Origin: Actomonas aquatica
GTDB lineage: Bacteria; Verrucomicrobiota; Verrucomicrobiia; Opitutales; Opitutaceae
Direction of reading: 5' to 3'
NCBI RefSeq assembly: GCF_019679435.2
Contig: NZ_CP139781.1
Coordinates: forward strand, 4,249,753-4,313,752
DNA length: 64,000 nt
Both the position numbers and the translations under genes were made by a program. This document shows positions 36,428 to 45,807 of the stretch, piece by piece. Below the pieces are notes generated by a model. It was not told where the DNA came from and ran no database searches. It saw only the letters and a program-made list of their open reading frames with translations. How positions within the stretch are numbered: position 1 is the stretch's first letter; every line of letters starts with the position of its first letter.

Positions 36428-37192
36428 ATGAAATTGGTTTCTTGGAATGTGAATGGCCTGCGGGCGGTGTTGGGTAAGGGGTTTTTGGAGTTTTTTGCGG
36501 CGGAGAAGCCGGACGTGCTGTGCCTGCAGGAGACGAAGTGTCATCCGGGGGACGTGGCGCACGTGGAGTGGCCGAAGGGTTACTCGGTGGCTTTCAGCGC
36601 GGCGAAGAAGAAGGGCTACAGCGGCACGGCGGTCTTCACCAAGGACAGCAAGGCGAAGCCGTTGAGCGTGACGGAGGGCATCGGCATCGAGGAGCACGAC
36701 CAGGAGGGGCGCACGCTAACGGTCGAGTTTGAGGATTTTTATCTGGTGAATGTCTATGTGCCCAACGCGCAGCACGGGCTGGTGCGGCTGCCGTATCGGG
36801 AGCGCTGGGATGTTGATTTCTGCAACTACCTGAAGGGGCTGGAGGCGAAGAAGCCGGTGGCGTTTTGCGGCGATCTGAATGTGGCGCACAAGGAGATCGA
36901 TCTGGCGCGGCCGAAGGCGAATGTGGGCAACCCGGGGTTCACGGTGGAGGAGCGGGCGGGCTTTGACCGGTTTCTGGAGAGCGGCTTCACGGATACGTTC
37001 CGGGAGTTTGAGACGGGACCGGATCATTATTCGTGGTGGTCCTACCGGGCGGGGGCGCGCGGCAAGAACATCGGGTGGCGTATTGATTATTTCCTTACGT
37101 CGGCCGGACTGGCGTCGCGGTTGAAGGGGGCGTGGATCAGTCCGCAGGTGATGGGCAGTGATCATTGTCCGGTGGGTTTGGAATTGAAGTGA
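36428..37192 (+). CDS. xth: Exodeoxyribonuclease III (AP endonuclease)
   Basis: A 254-residue enzyme of the ExoIII/APE1 family that nicks DNA at abasic sites and removes 3' blocks. The motifs are in order: [13 protein letters not shown] at the start, CLQETK (catalytic Glu), [37 protein letters not shown] and the terminal [11 protein letters not shown]. The length is normal. The ATG at 36428 was chosen because it opens the conserved strand; an ATG three codons upstream (36419) is also possible. A stretch of AG-rich repeats (about 36341-36374) precedes it. Confidence 0.95.
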   Translation: MKLVSWNVNGLRAVLGKGFLEFFAAEKPDVLCLQETKCHPGDVAHVEWPKGYSVAFSAAKKKGYSGTAVFTKDSKAKPLSVTEGIGIEEHDQEGRTLTVEFEDFYLVNVYVPNAQHGLVRLPYRERWDVDFCNYLKGLEAKKPVAFCGDLNVAHKEIDLARPKANVGNPGFTVEERAGFDRFLESGFTDTFREFETGPDHYSWWSYRAGARGKNIGWRIDYFLTSAGLASRLKGAWISPQVMGSDHCPVGLELK

Positions 37193-37243
37193 GCGCGCGG
37201 TCGCGCCTCTGTGTCGGACTTTCGGTTCCCCGCTTCCTTCCCC

Positions 37244-37909
37244 ATGGCCAAGACGACCAAAAAACCAGCCGCTACGAAAAAGAAGACGTCCGTGAAGTCC
37301 GCTGCGGCTGCGAAGACGAAGGTGACGCCGGAGCCGACGACGTCGGAGTGGATTCGCGTGGCGCAGTCGCAGGTGCACGGCACGGGGATTTATGCGGCGA
37401 AGGACATTCCGGCGGAGACGCGCATCCTCGAGTATGTGGGCGAGAAGATCACCAAGGCCGAGGCGCAGCGGCGTGATGAGGCGCGGGTGGCGCGGCAGGA
37501 GGCGGGCGACGATGGCTGCGTGTATTTGTTTGAGATCAACAAGCGCTACGATCTCGACGGCGACGTGTCGTGGAACACGGCGCGGTTGATCAACCATTCG
37601 TGTAATCCGAACTGCGAGACGGAGAATGTGCGCGGGCACATTTGGATCAGCGCGCTACGCGATATCCCGGCCGGCGAGGAGCTGAATTACGACTACGGTT
37701 TTGATTGGGAGAACTGGAAGGATCATCCGTGCCGCTGCGGTTCGCCGGACTGCTTTGGGTGGATCGTGCAGAAGGACCAGCGCAAGAAGGTGCTGAAGGC
37801 GATCAAGCAGGAGAAGAAGGCGGCGAAGCAGGAGAAGAAAAAGCAGAAGGCGAAAGCGAAACGGAAGAAGAAGGGGAAGGGGAAGTCGAAGGGTGGGAAG
37901 AAGGATTGA
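37244..37909 (+). CDS. SET-domain protein-lysine methyltransferase with Lys-rich tails
   Basis: A 221-residue protein. Residues 36-160 form a SET domain: HGTGIYAAKDI (45-55), EYVGEKI, RLINHSCNPNC at 114-124 (SAM/pseudoknot) and ELNYDYG at 146-152 with the catalytic Tyr. A post-SET zinc-type cluster follows (CRCGSPDC, 163-170). The N-terminal 30 residues are Ala/Lys-rich and the last 45 are almost all Lys, as in H1-like DNA-binding tails. This suggests action on a DNA-associated protein, as reported for chlamydial NUE; the true target is unknown. The ATG at 37244 follows ExoIII by 51 bp. Confidence 0.9.
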   Translation: MAKTTKKPAATKKKTSVKSAAAAKTKVTPEPTTSEWIRVAQSQVHGTGIYAAKDIPAETRILEYVGEKITKAEAQRRDEARVARQEAGDDGCVYLFEINKRYDLDGDVSWNTARLINHSCNPNCETENVRGHIWISALRDIPAGEELNYDYGFDWENWKDHPCRCGSPDCFGWIVQKDQRKKVLKAIKQEKKAAKQEKKKQKAKAKRKKKGKGKSKGGKKD

Positions 37910-38071
37910 GGCAGCGGCGGAGAGGCAACGGCGGAGGGGCAACGGCGGAGGGGCAGGGGAACGGCCGACAGGTCCGTTGCTACTTGTTGGGGGTTGTTTT
38001 GTGCTTTTTCAGGGAGTCGGGATGGCGTCAGTGTTGGGGGTGTGTTGGATTTGCTTCCTCTTAAATCGTTG

Positions 38072-38548
38072 ATGGCGGGCCGGCCGGGGATGGGGTTGGC
38101 GGTGGCGGAGAGTTTGACCTCGGGGGGGGTGCAGGCGCGGGTTGGTTCGCTGTCGGGAGCGTCGGTGTTTTTTCGCGGGGGGATCACGGCCTACACGCTC
38201 GAACAGAAGGTGCGGCATTTGGGGGTGCACCGGGAGTCGGCGGCGGCGTGCAATTGCGTGAGCGACGAGGTGGCGCGGCAGATGGCACGGGGGGCGGCGT
38301 TGTTGTTTGAGGCGGACATCGCGGTGGCGACGACGGGTTACGCGGAGCCGTGGCCGGCGGAAAAGGTCGAGGTGCCGTATGCGTGGTGGGCGTTGGCGGA
38401 ACGTTTGGCGGATGGGCAATGGCTCGAGTTGAGCGGTCGGGTGGAGTGTCCGGAAATGGATCGCGCGGGCGTGCAGGCGTTGGTGAGCGACACGGTGTTG
38501 GCGGCGCTGATCACACATCTGGAAGGTTCGGTGGAGGGGACGGTATGA
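38072..38548 (+). CDS. CinA C-terminal domain (PncC-like) protein
   Basis: A 158-residue protein matching the CinA-C/PncC (NMN amidohydrolase) family: GLAVAESLTSGGVQARVGS (family ESLTGG), FFRGGITAYTLEQKVRHLGV, CNCVSDEVARQMARGA. The conserved TGIAGP becomes TGYAEP here, so activity on NMN is doubtful. Length is normal for a stand-alone CinA-C. The start is probably the ATG at 38072, though a start slightly upstream cannot be excluded. Its stop overlaps the ATG of the acyltransferase fusion gene as ATGA, so the two are coupled. Confidence 0.75.
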   Translation: MAGRPGMGLAVAESLTSGGVQARVGSLSGASVFFRGGITAYTLEQKVRHLGVHRESAAACNCVSDEVARQMARGAALLFEADIAVATTGYAEPWPAEKVEVPYAWWALAERLADGQWLELSGRVECPEMDRAGVQALVSDTVLAALITHLEGSVEGTV

Positions 38549-41499
38549 GCGCGGGGGCAGGCACCTCCTGGCTGGGTCGTATGGCGCGGGGGTTGGTGCA
38601 TGGTGTAGCGCGTTTTTATTATCCGCGCATCGAGGTGACCGGCGCGGTGCCGGAGGACGGGCCGGTGCTGTTGGTGGCGAATCATCCCAACTCGTTGCTC
38701 GATCCGGTGCTGCTGGGGGTGGCCGCGCGACGGCCGGTGCGGCTGATGGCGAAGGCGCCGCTGTTTACGATGCCGGTATTTGGGCGGATCATGCACGCGC
38801 TGGGCATGATCCCGGCCTATCGTGGCAGCGATGGGGGCGGGCGCGCGGAGGTGAAGAAGAACCTGGAATCGTTGGCGCAGGCGGCGGCCGCGTTGGGCGA
38901 GGGGGGGGGATCGGTGGTGGGCATTTTTCCGGAGGGGAAAAGTCACGACGACGTGCAGGTGGCGTTGGTGCGATCGGGCGCGGCGCGCATGGCCATGGCG
39001 GCGGTGGAGGCGGGCGTGCGCGGCCTGCGGGTGGTGCCGGTGGGCATCAACTACGAGCGCAAGGAACGCTTTCGCACGGCGGTGTGGATTCAGGTGGGCG
39101 CGGCGATCGAGGTGGATGCCTTGTTGGCCGAGCACGAGGGCGACGGGCGGGCGGCGATGCGGGCGCTCACGCCGGTGATCGATGCGGCGCTGAAGGACGT
39201 GGTGGTGCACCTCGAGGAGGCGCAGTGGGAACCGCTGTTGGAGGAAGTGGAAGGGCTGTTGCCGGCGCGGCGCGGGCTGCGGGTGGAAGGCGTGTTGAAG
39301 CTGCGCAAGCGGGTGGCGGATGCGATCAACCACTATCATCGGGCCGACCGGGCGCGGGCGGAGGCAATGGCGGCGCGGGTGGAGGCTTGGCGGGCGCGGC
39401 GGCAGGCGAGTGGGTTGCCGGCGGACGCGCGGTTTTTTCGGCAACCGCTGGCGCGGCGTTTGGTGGCGGTGGCGTGGGATGCGGTGCGGCTGGTGGTGGC
39501 GCTGGGGTTGGGTTCGGCGGGGTTGTTGCATCACCTCGTGCCGCATGGGATCACGCGGGTGGTGGCGGCGCGGTTTGATCATCCGGGGCGGGTGACGGTG
39601 GCGTTGCACCGGGTGCTGGTGGGCGTGCCGGTGTATGGGCTGTGGTATGCGGGGGTGGCGGTGGCGATGCTGCGCTACTTCATGCCGTGGGTGGCGGTGA
39701 CGTGGCTGGCGTTGATGCCGGCGGCGGGGCTGTGCGCGATCTGGGTGGGGCGGCGTCTGCGGGTGGTGCTGCCGATCTGGTGGGCGGAGGTGAAACTCTT
39801 GCTGCAGCGGCGGCGGGTGGTCGCGTTGCGGCGCGAGCGGGCGGAGTTGGTGGAGGCGTTGCTAGCGATGGCGGCGGACTTTCCGGGCGCGGAGACGGCT
39901 GGGCGGGAAGTGGAGCGCAAGCTGTGGCGTCCGCCGCTGTGGGTGAGTGGAGTGATTGCGGCGGCGCTGAGCAGTGTGGCGCTGGTGGTGGGTGGCTGGC
40001 TGCTGCGGGATCGGCCGCTGGAGTGGCGGCAGACGGACGCGCCGGCGCTGCATCAGTTGGAGCCGGCGGTGTTGGCGGAGCGGATGGGCGCGGATGAACG
40101 CGGACTGGTGGCGGTGATCGACGGACTGGCGGACCTGGAGGCGCGCTTCCGAGTATTCGAAAAGCAATTACACGCGGGGGAGCGCAGTTATTATCGGCCG
40201 GAGGACGACGATGAGATGCGGCGCATGTTGGTGAGTTACCTGTCGCTGCGGCAGGCGCTGTTGCGGACGGTGTGGCGGTATCAGCGTTATGCGCAGGTGG
40301 GTGATGAGCGGCTGCGGTTGCGGGCGCTGCTGCTGCACTACGCGGCGGCGGCGGTGGTTTACGATTATTCGGCGCGCTTTGTGTTGGCCTTTGAAGGCAG
40401 TGAGACCGCGATCCGGAAACTGAATGAAGCGGAGCCGCGCTGGGGCGTGCCGGCGGGGGTGTATGATCGGATCCGCGCCAACCTGGCGAACATCGCGCAC
40501 CGGCGGTGGTTGGAGGCTGGGTGGCGGCATTATCATGAGACGTTGCCGGCGTGGGAGTCGGTGGGGTTGGGGCCGGGCGGCGAGGATGTGGTCGCGGCGC
40601 GGTTGCATGCGGCAATTGCGGAGGCGGGGGCGCGGACGGCGGCGCTGAGTGAACGCATCCTGGTCTACAAGGTGGCGACGGCGATGAGTGACGCGAAGGC
40701 GGCGGTGGGGGGCAGCTATTATCGGGCGAGCGCGGCGATCTCGACCCTGATCGGGGATGCGAAGATTCGGGCGCCGCGGGAGGGGAAGACGCTGGTGACG
40801 CCGGAGTTGTTGGAGCGGCTGCAGCCGCTGTTGCAGCCGGGGGACATTTTGATCGAGCGGCGCAACTGGTATATGTCGAACGCCTTCCTGCCGGGGTATT
40901 GGCCGCACGCGGCGCTGTATGTGGGCACGGCGGAGGACGTGCGGGCGCTGGGGCTGGCGGAGGATCCGGCGGTGGCGGCGAAGCTGGCGGAGTTTGCCGG
41001 AACGGATGCGGCGGGACACGCCTTTGCGGTGATCGAAGCGATGAGCGAAGGGGTGGTGTTTACCTCGATCGAGCACTCGATCGGTGAGGCGGATGCGGTG
41101 GCGGTGCTGCGTCCGCGTTTATCGGTGGAGCAGAAACGCACGGCGATCGCGCGGGCGTTTTCCCATGCGGGCAAACCGTATGATTTTGATTTCGATTTCT
41201 TCAGCAGTGACCGGCTGGTGTGCACCGAAGTGGTGTATCGGAGTTATGGGGACATGCTGGAGATCCCGCTGGTGGAGATTCTCGGGCGGCAGACCCTGCC
41301 GGCGATTGAGATCGTGCGGGTGTGGGCGGAGGAGTCGGTGCGTGCTGATGCGGGCGAGGGGGAGGGCGCAGACGCGGGCGGCCAGTTTGAGTTTATCGCG
41401 CTTTTGGATGGCGACGAGGAGGCCGGGACCTGCACGTGGGCGGATGCGGCGACCTTGCGGGAGTCGTTGGGGCGGCCGGCGCTGACGTGGTTTAATTGA
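38545..41499 (+). CDS. Fusion of PlsC-type acyltransferase and permuted papain-like (YiiX/NlpC-P60) domain
   Basis: A 984-residue membrane protein. Residues 35-230 are a PlsC-like glycerol-phosphate acyltransferase domain: NHPNSLLDP at 46-54 (His47 and Asp53, the HX5D form known from GAT-type enzymes) and FPEGKS at 128-133. A central region with several hydrophobic segments (about 325-500) follows, then a helical part. Residues from about 760 to 960 match the circularly permuted papain-like YiiX/DUF830 family: GDILIERRNWYMSNAFL (766-782), WPHAALYVG with His788, and SSDRLVCTEVVYRSYG with Cys893. Such C-terminal domains cut or transfer acyl or peptide groups. The start overlaps the CinA-like gene's stop as ATGA. 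Confidence 0.82.
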   Translation: MSAGAGTSWLGRMARGLVHGVARFYYPRIEVTGAVPEDGPVLLVANHPNSLLDPVLLGVAARRPVRLMAKAPLFTMPVFGRIMHALGMIPAYRGSDGGGRAEVKKNLESLAQAAAALGEGGGSVVGIFPEGKSHDDVQVALVRSGAARMAMAAVEAGVRGLRVVPVGINYERKERFRTAVWIQVGAAIEVDALLAEHEGDGRAAMRALTPVIDAALKDVVVHLEEAQWEPLLEEVEGLLPARRGLRVEGVLKLRKRVADAINHYHRADRARAEAMAARVEAWRARRQASGLPADARFFRQPLARRLVAVAWDAVRLVVALGLGSAGLLHHLVPHGITRVVAARFDHPGRVTVALHRVLVGVPVYGLWYAGVAVAMLRYFMPWVAVTWLALMPAAGLCAIWVGRRLRVVLPIWWAEVKLLLQRRRVVALRRERAELVEALLAMAADFPGAETAGREVERKLWRPPLWVSGVIAAALSSVALVVGGWLLRDRPLEWRQTDAPALHQLEPAVLAERMGADERGLVAVIDGLADLEARFRVFEKQLHAGERSYYRPEDDDEMRRMLVSYLSLRQALLRTVWRYQRYAQVGDERLRLRALLLHYAAAAVVYDYSARFVLAFEGSETAIRKLNEAEPRWGVPAGVYDRIRANLANIAHRRWLEAGWRHYHETLPAWESVGLGPGGEDVVAARLHAAIAEAGARTAALSERILVYKVATAMSDAKAAVGGSYYRASAAISTLIGDAKIRAPREGKTLVTPELLERLQPLLQPGDILIERRNWYMSNAFLPGYWPHAALYVGTAEDVRALGLAEDPAVAAKLAEFAGTDAAGHAFAVIEAMSEGVVFTSIEHSIGEADAVAVLRPRLSVEQKRTAIARAFSHAGKPYDFDFDFFSSDRLVCTEVVYRSYGDMLEIPLVEILGRQTLPAIEIVRVWAEESVRADAGEGEGADAGGQFEFIALLDGDEEAGTCTWADAATLRESLGRPALTWFN

Positions 41500-41698
<199 letters not shown>

Positions 41699-41728
41699 AA
41701 AAAGCCCGGCCCTTTTTGGGGGCCGGGC
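41699..41728 (-). terminator. Rho-independent terminator of the SYLF gene
   Basis: On the minus strand, arms GCCCGGCCC and GGGCCGGGC (41720-41728 and 41704-41712) form a perfect 9 bp stem, followed by five T residues (A run at 41699-41703 on the plus strand). It lies 22 bp past the stop at 41750. Confidence 0.9.
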
Positions 41729-41749
41729 GGGGGAGAGTGGTTTGATCGC

Positions 41750-42433
41750 TTACTGGGTGATTTGGGCGATGTATTGGTGGAGGGGTTCGGCCTCGGGTTG
41801 GAGGGCGACCCAGTCGCCGAAGAGGATTTCGGGGAGGCCGTAGCGGGTCTCGTAGAAGGCGCGGTTGCCGACGTTGTTGGCGGCGATCCAGCCCGTCTTG
41901 ACGGTGGCGCCGGCGAAGAGGCCGGTCTTCTTGGTGTAAACGAGGATGGGGGCGGCGAGGATCTCGCGGTTGATTTTGGTGGTCTCGGCGACGCGGGGGC
42001 CGGCGATGGCGGCGGCGTCGACGCCGATGTTGAAACGGCCCTTGTAGAGGCGGCGGGCGATGTCGACGTCGTTGAGAATGTAGACCGTCTCGACGGAGTT
42101 GGCCCCGATCTGGAGGCCGAAGCTGGCTTCACCGGCCGAGAGCATGGCGGGGATGCTCCAAGAGCCGTCGGGGCGGCGCACCATGATCACGCCGTAACCG
42201 TCCTTCACACCGAAGAGGAAGCCGGCCTTAAACTGGTTGGTGATGACGATGGCCTGGGCGTTTTGGAGGACGGCTTGAGGGATCTGGTAGTCGGCGCTGG
42301 CCTGGAACTCGCGGATGATCGCTTCGCAGGATTCGATGCGGGTGACGTAGTCTTTGCGCGGCATGCTGCGCTCGGCGCGGAGGGCACCAGCGAAGCTGAA
42401 GGCAATGAGGGCGAGGATGAGGAAACGCTTCAT
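41750..42433 (-). CDS. SYLF/Ysc84-domain lipid-binding-like protein
   Basis: A 227-residue exported protein: signal peptide MKRFLILALIAFSFAGALRA, then the SYLF (Ysc84, DUF500) domain. The domain shows AQAIVITNQFKAGFLFGVKDGYGV, FGLQIGANSVETVYILND and LFAGATVKTGWIAANNVGN. SYLF domains bind phosphoinositides in eukaryotes; in bacteria the exported forms are of unknown role, possibly lipid-related. The start at 42433 gives the clean signal peptide; the in-frame ATG upstream is less likely. A strong terminator follows. Confidence 0.9.
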   Translation of the reverse strand: MKRFLILALIAFSFAGALRAERSMPRKDYVTRIESCEAIIREFQASADYQIPQAVLQNAQAIVITNQFKAGFLFGVKDGYGVIMVRRPDGSWSIPAMLSAGEASFGLQIGANSVETVYILNDVDIARRLYKGRFNIGVDAAAIAGPRVAETTKINREILAAPILVYTKKTGLFAGATVKTGWIAANNVGNRAFYETRYGLPEILFGDWVALQPEAEPLHQYIAQITQ

Positions 42434-42510
42434 AACGGGTCGGACTGTGACGGAACTAAGCACGACGGCGGAGTTTTGGAAATGTCGAATTGCGAAAGGG
42501 TCTGGGGGAG

Positions 42511-42533
42511 CGCGAGCGAGCTCGCAGCCTACA
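42511..42533. repeat. Dispersed hairpin repeat, GCGAGCTCGC type
   Basis: The core GCGAGCTCGC (42516-42525) is a 10 bp palindrome, flanked by CGCGA and followed by AGCCTACAG. The same unit forms one arm of each unit in the tandem array at 27137-27945. Confidence 0.7.
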
Positions 42534-42602
42534 GGGAATCAGGGGCGGCGCGGAGGCCGCATCGATTGGCAGGAGGTCTGACGAGGTTGGGACCCGGGTT
42601 AT

Positions 42603-42974
42603 TCAATCAAGTTCACGTTCGGCGAGGTCATCTTCGTCCCAGCCGAAGTAGTGGCCGAGTTCGTGGAGGAAGGTGACGTGGACCTCATCGAGGAAGATTT
42701 CGCGGTCGTGTTCGGCGAAGTCCCAGAGGTTGCCGAGGAAGAGCAGGATCTGGGTGGGCATGTCGTTGCGGTCGCCGGTGTCCTCGCCGTGGGGCGGGCC
42801 GACGAAGAGGCCGAGGATGTCGGGCTCAAACTCGGCGCCGAGGATCTCCGCGCTGGGGCGGTCATGGTAGAGCACGGGGATGCGGTCGACGTGCGGGCGC
42901 AGCTCCGGCGGAAGATCGGCGAGGGTGGCAGCAACTTCTTCGGCGGCGAGGGTGCGGAGTTGAGCGGGGGACAT
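42603..42974 (-). CDS. Small zincin-like metallopeptidase family protein
   Basis: A 123-residue protein whose C-terminal end carries HELGHYFGWDEDDL, an HExxHxxGxxD zincin motif with His104, Glu105, His108 and Asp113. The companion VPVLYHDRP-like and LGLFVGPP blocks identify the bacterial 'metallopeptidase family protein' (zincin_1) group, about 120-130 residues long. They are cytoplasmic and their substrates are unknown. The ATG at 42974 matches that length; longer N-terminal versions run into repeats. Confidence 0.88.
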   Translation of the reverse strand: MSPAQLRTLAAEEVAATLADLPPELRPHVDRIPVLYHDRPSAEILGAEFEPDILGLFVGPPHGEDTGDRNDMPTQILLFLGNLWDFAEHDREIFLDEVHVTFLHELGHYFGWDEDDLAERELD

Positions 42975-43329
42975 GGAGGCGAGGCGGCGGAGAGGCTGGG
43001 AGTCTTTGACACAGGGGTCACGGAGGGGACACTGAGAACTCGGAGGGAGGGGTGGAATATAGCCACAAAAAGGCACGAAAATTCACGAAAAGTGGTGGAC
43101 TCGCCTTTTGGGTGGGGCGGTTCGCAACGGATTGCGGGTTGGGGGCGTTGTGGGCGGGGCCGGGATGACCCACGGCTGCATCTCCCGGTGTGCCCCTCTC
43201 CCGGAGTGCAGCGGGAACTCCGCTCATTTATCCGTCCGAGGCGACTTGGCGGATGATGAACCGATCCCTACCCCGCGGACGGCGCTCGGTCTCTTGGCCT
43301 GGCGATCGTTCGCCAAACCCCCATATCCC
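42975..43329. repeat. Gene-free region with dispersed repeat
   Basis: About 43020-43094 is a repeat unit whose ends read GAACTCGG and AATTCACGAAAAGTGG. It is closely similar to 61815-61880 and weakly similar to part of the metX-metW gap. The rest (43095-43329) shows no gene and no clear repeat; it includes the promoter region of the next gene. No convincing -35/-10 pair was found. Confidence 0.6.
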
Positions 43330-45711
43330 ATGAATCGACTCATCCCCACCGTCCGCCGACGTCTGGTCGGACTTGTTGGTGTGATGGCGGTGCCTCTGCT
43401 GCCGCTGCACGCCACGGACTATTACCTCACCGTCAACGGAGCTGGCGCCGAAGACGGCAGCTCGTGGGCGGATGCCTTTCCGTCCTCTGATTTGGTCACT
43501 GCCGTCGGCGCCCTCGGGGCCGGCGACACGCTCAACATCGGCAGCGGCACTTACCTGATGGGAGCCGGCACCGTCCTGAACATCAGTTCGAGTGGCACGG
43601 CCGGTTCGCCCAAGACGCTGCTCGGCGTCGACACCGGCGGCGGTCTGCCGGTGTTTCGCGGCACCTACAACGTGAACAACAGTGCCTTGTCATCCGACAT
43701 CTTCCTCAAGTTCACCGGTTCGACGGCGCACTGGGTGTTCAAGGACTTCAGCATCGAGAACTACGCTTTTCCGGTGCGCATGAATCTCTCCGGCACGACC
43801 TATACGCTGCGCAACAACCTCGTTTTTGAGAACATCGACGGGCAGAACTGCATGGACTTCTTCCAGATCCGCAACGCTTCGCAGGTGACGTTGATCGATT
43901 GCGACGTGGTGCGTTACCGCAAGAAGGGCTTCCGTTACGCCGACTACATCGAATACCTGACCTTCGACACCTGTTCGGCCGACGCGAATGGCGGCGACGA
44001 CACCTTCCCGACCTTGTCCATCCCGGCGGGGTTTGTGGGCGGTGACACCAACGACGAGCCCCGCATTCACGACGTCACGCTCATCGATTGTGTGGCGCGC
44101 AACAACCGCTTCGTGCAGTCGACCGGCACCTACTGGAACGGCGACGGGTTTTCCACCGAGGAGGCCACCTACAACGTGACCTACACCCGCTGCTACAGCT
44201 TCGACAACCACGATGGCGGCTTCGACGACAAGGCCGACAACGTCACCTACGTGAGCAGCGTCGCCATCGGCAACGCCAAGGGGTTCCGCTACTGGGGCAA
44301 CAACGGCGTCTACATCAACTGCCTCTCGGCCTATAACAAAAATTGGGGCGGCACCAATGCCTCCGACGGTCTGTGGGTGGGCTCGCAGACCAATGGCAAC
44401 GTGGGCGTCGCGCACGTTTACCTGTCGACCTTTCACAACAACGACAAGTGGGCGCTGGAGTCCTACGACAATGGCGAGATCAACGTCACCGATTCGATCC
44501 TCTCGGTCGATGGAGTCTGGACCAACGCCAATCTCGAAGAGGTGACGAACGACATCACCCTGACCAATACGGCCCGCTTCAAGGCGAGCGCGGGCTACAC
44601 GGTCGACCCGCAATACACCGCGCCCTCGCGCACCTGGACGGGGACCCCGGCCAACGCGTTCGACAGCGCGGTCTATTCGCCAACCCAGGGGTATTACAGT
44701 CTCTACGCGCCCAGCGCCGGCCCGGTCGCCACGATCAGCGCGAGTGATCCGGCCGCCGGCGAACCGGCCAACGACGGGGCGTTTACGGTCTCCGTTTCGC
44801 CGGCTCCCAGCTCGCCGGTTACGGTCAACCTGAGCGTGAGCGGCACGGCGAGTGCGGGCAGCGACTACACGGCCATCGCCAGCACGGTGTCCGTGGGCAC
44901 CGGCGGCACCGCCGTGGTCGACGTGGAGGTCCTCGACGACAGCACGGTGGAAAGCGCAGAGACCGTGGTGGTGACGCTTGCGACCGGGGTCGGCTACGAC
45001 GTCGGCACGCAGGACAGCGCGACCGTGACCCTCACCGACGACGATGTGGCGGTGCCCACGATCACCGTCACCGCCATCGATGACGATGCCGCCGAGCCGT
45101 ATTACGATGGCAAATACAGGCTAACGGCCAGTCCCGCTCCGTCGGGGCAGTTGACCGTGAACGTGACCATGAGTGGGACCGCCACCAACGGCACCGACTA
45201 CAAAACCATCGCCAACTACGGCACGCTCACCATCGGCTCCAGCGGCACGCTCGATGTGCTGCTGGATGTGACCAACGACTACGTGGTGGAAGGCGACGAG
45301 ACCGCGGTGCTCACCGTGACTTCCGGCTCGGGTTACGCGGTGGGCAGTCCGGCCAGCGCGTCGATTACGATCGTCGACAACGACGTCACGCCCGTGGTGA
45401 ACGCCACGTTGGTTGACAGCACGGCGGGGGAGCCGAGCAACAACGGCAAGTTCCGCCTCAAGGCCACGCCGTCGCCGGGCACCTCCCTGGTGGTGAACAT
45501 CGCGATGAGCGGCACGGCGACCAACGGCGTCGACTACGTGTCCATCCCCGCGACCAAGACACTGTCGAGCAGCGGCGTGGTCGAGTTTGTGCTCGATGTG
45601 AACAACGACTCGATCGTGGAGGGCGATGAGACGGCCATCCTCACGGTGCTGCCCGGCACGGGTTACACTGTGGGCACCAGCGCCACCCTCACGATCACGG
45701 ACAACGACTGA
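43330..45711 (+). CDS. PL9-like right-handed beta-helix protein with three Calx-beta domains
   Basis: A 793-residue exported protein: signal peptide MNRLIPTVRRRLVGLVGVMA ending LHA. Residues 27-460 form a parallel beta-helix with the family blocks FENIDGQNCMDFF, KKGFRYADYIEYLTFD, YWNGDGFSTEE (Asp272) and NHDGGFDDKADN (Asp295, Asp299, Asp300, Lys301). The pattern is that of PL9-type polysaccharide lyases, where aspartates hold calcium and a lysine is the base. Three Calx-beta domains follow at about 467-573, 576-685 and 688-793, each ending DND or DDD. It is paralogous to the gene at 54797-56164. It is likely secreted to cut or bind an uronic-acid-containing polymer, but lyase activity is inferred. 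Confidence 0.85.
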   Translation: MNRLIPTVRRRLVGLVGVMAVPLLPLHATDYYLTVNGAGAEDGSSWADAFPSSDLVTAVGALGAGDTLNIGSGTYLMGAGTVLNISSSGTAGSPKTLLGVDTGGGLPVFRGTYNVNNSALSSDIFLKFTGSTAHWVFKDFSIENYAFPVRMNLSGTTYTLRNNLVFENIDGQNCMDFFQIRNASQVTLIDCDVVRYRKKGFRYADYIEYLTFDTCSADANGGDDTFPTLSIPAGFVGGDTNDEPRIHDVTLIDCVARNNRFVQSTGTYWNGDGFSTEEATYNVTYTRCYSFDNHDGGFDDKADNVTYVSSVAIGNAKGFRYWGNNGVYINCLSAYNKNWGGTNASDGLWVGSQTNGNVGVAHVYLSTFHNNDKWALESYDNGEINVTDSILSVDGVWTNANLEEVTNDITLTNTARFKASAGYTVDPQYTAPSRTWTGTPANAFDSAVYSPTQGYYSLYAPSAGPVATISASDPAAGEPANDGAFTVSVSPAPSSPVTVNLSVSGTASAGSDYTAIASTVSVGTGGTAVVDVEVLDDSTVESAETVVVTLATGVGYDVGTQDSATVTLTDDDVAVPTITVTAIDDDAAEPYYDGKYRLTASPAPSGQLTVNVTMSGTATNGTDYKTIANYGTLTIGSSGTLDVLLDVTNDYVVEGDETAVLTVTSGSGYAVGSPASASITIVDNDVTPVVNATLVDSTAGEPSNNGKFRLKATPSPGTSLVVNIAMSGTATNGVDYVSIPATKTLSSSGVVEFVLDVNNDSIVEGDETAILTVLPGTGYTVGTSATLTITDND

Positions 45712-45738
45712 TCGCCCCGGCGTTTCAATCCGACGTTC

Positions 45739-45774
45739 AGCGTGGTTCGGCGTCCGCCGGACCACGCTTTTTTT
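45739..45774 (+). terminator. Rho-independent terminator after the Calx-beta gene
   Basis: Arms AGCGTGGT (45739-45746) and ACCACGCT (45761-45768) with an inner CGGCG / CGCCG stem, followed by seven T residues. Confidence 0.92.
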
Positions 45775-45807
45775 GGGCCCGGGTGGTTGGGCGGCCGCGG
45801 CGCCGGG

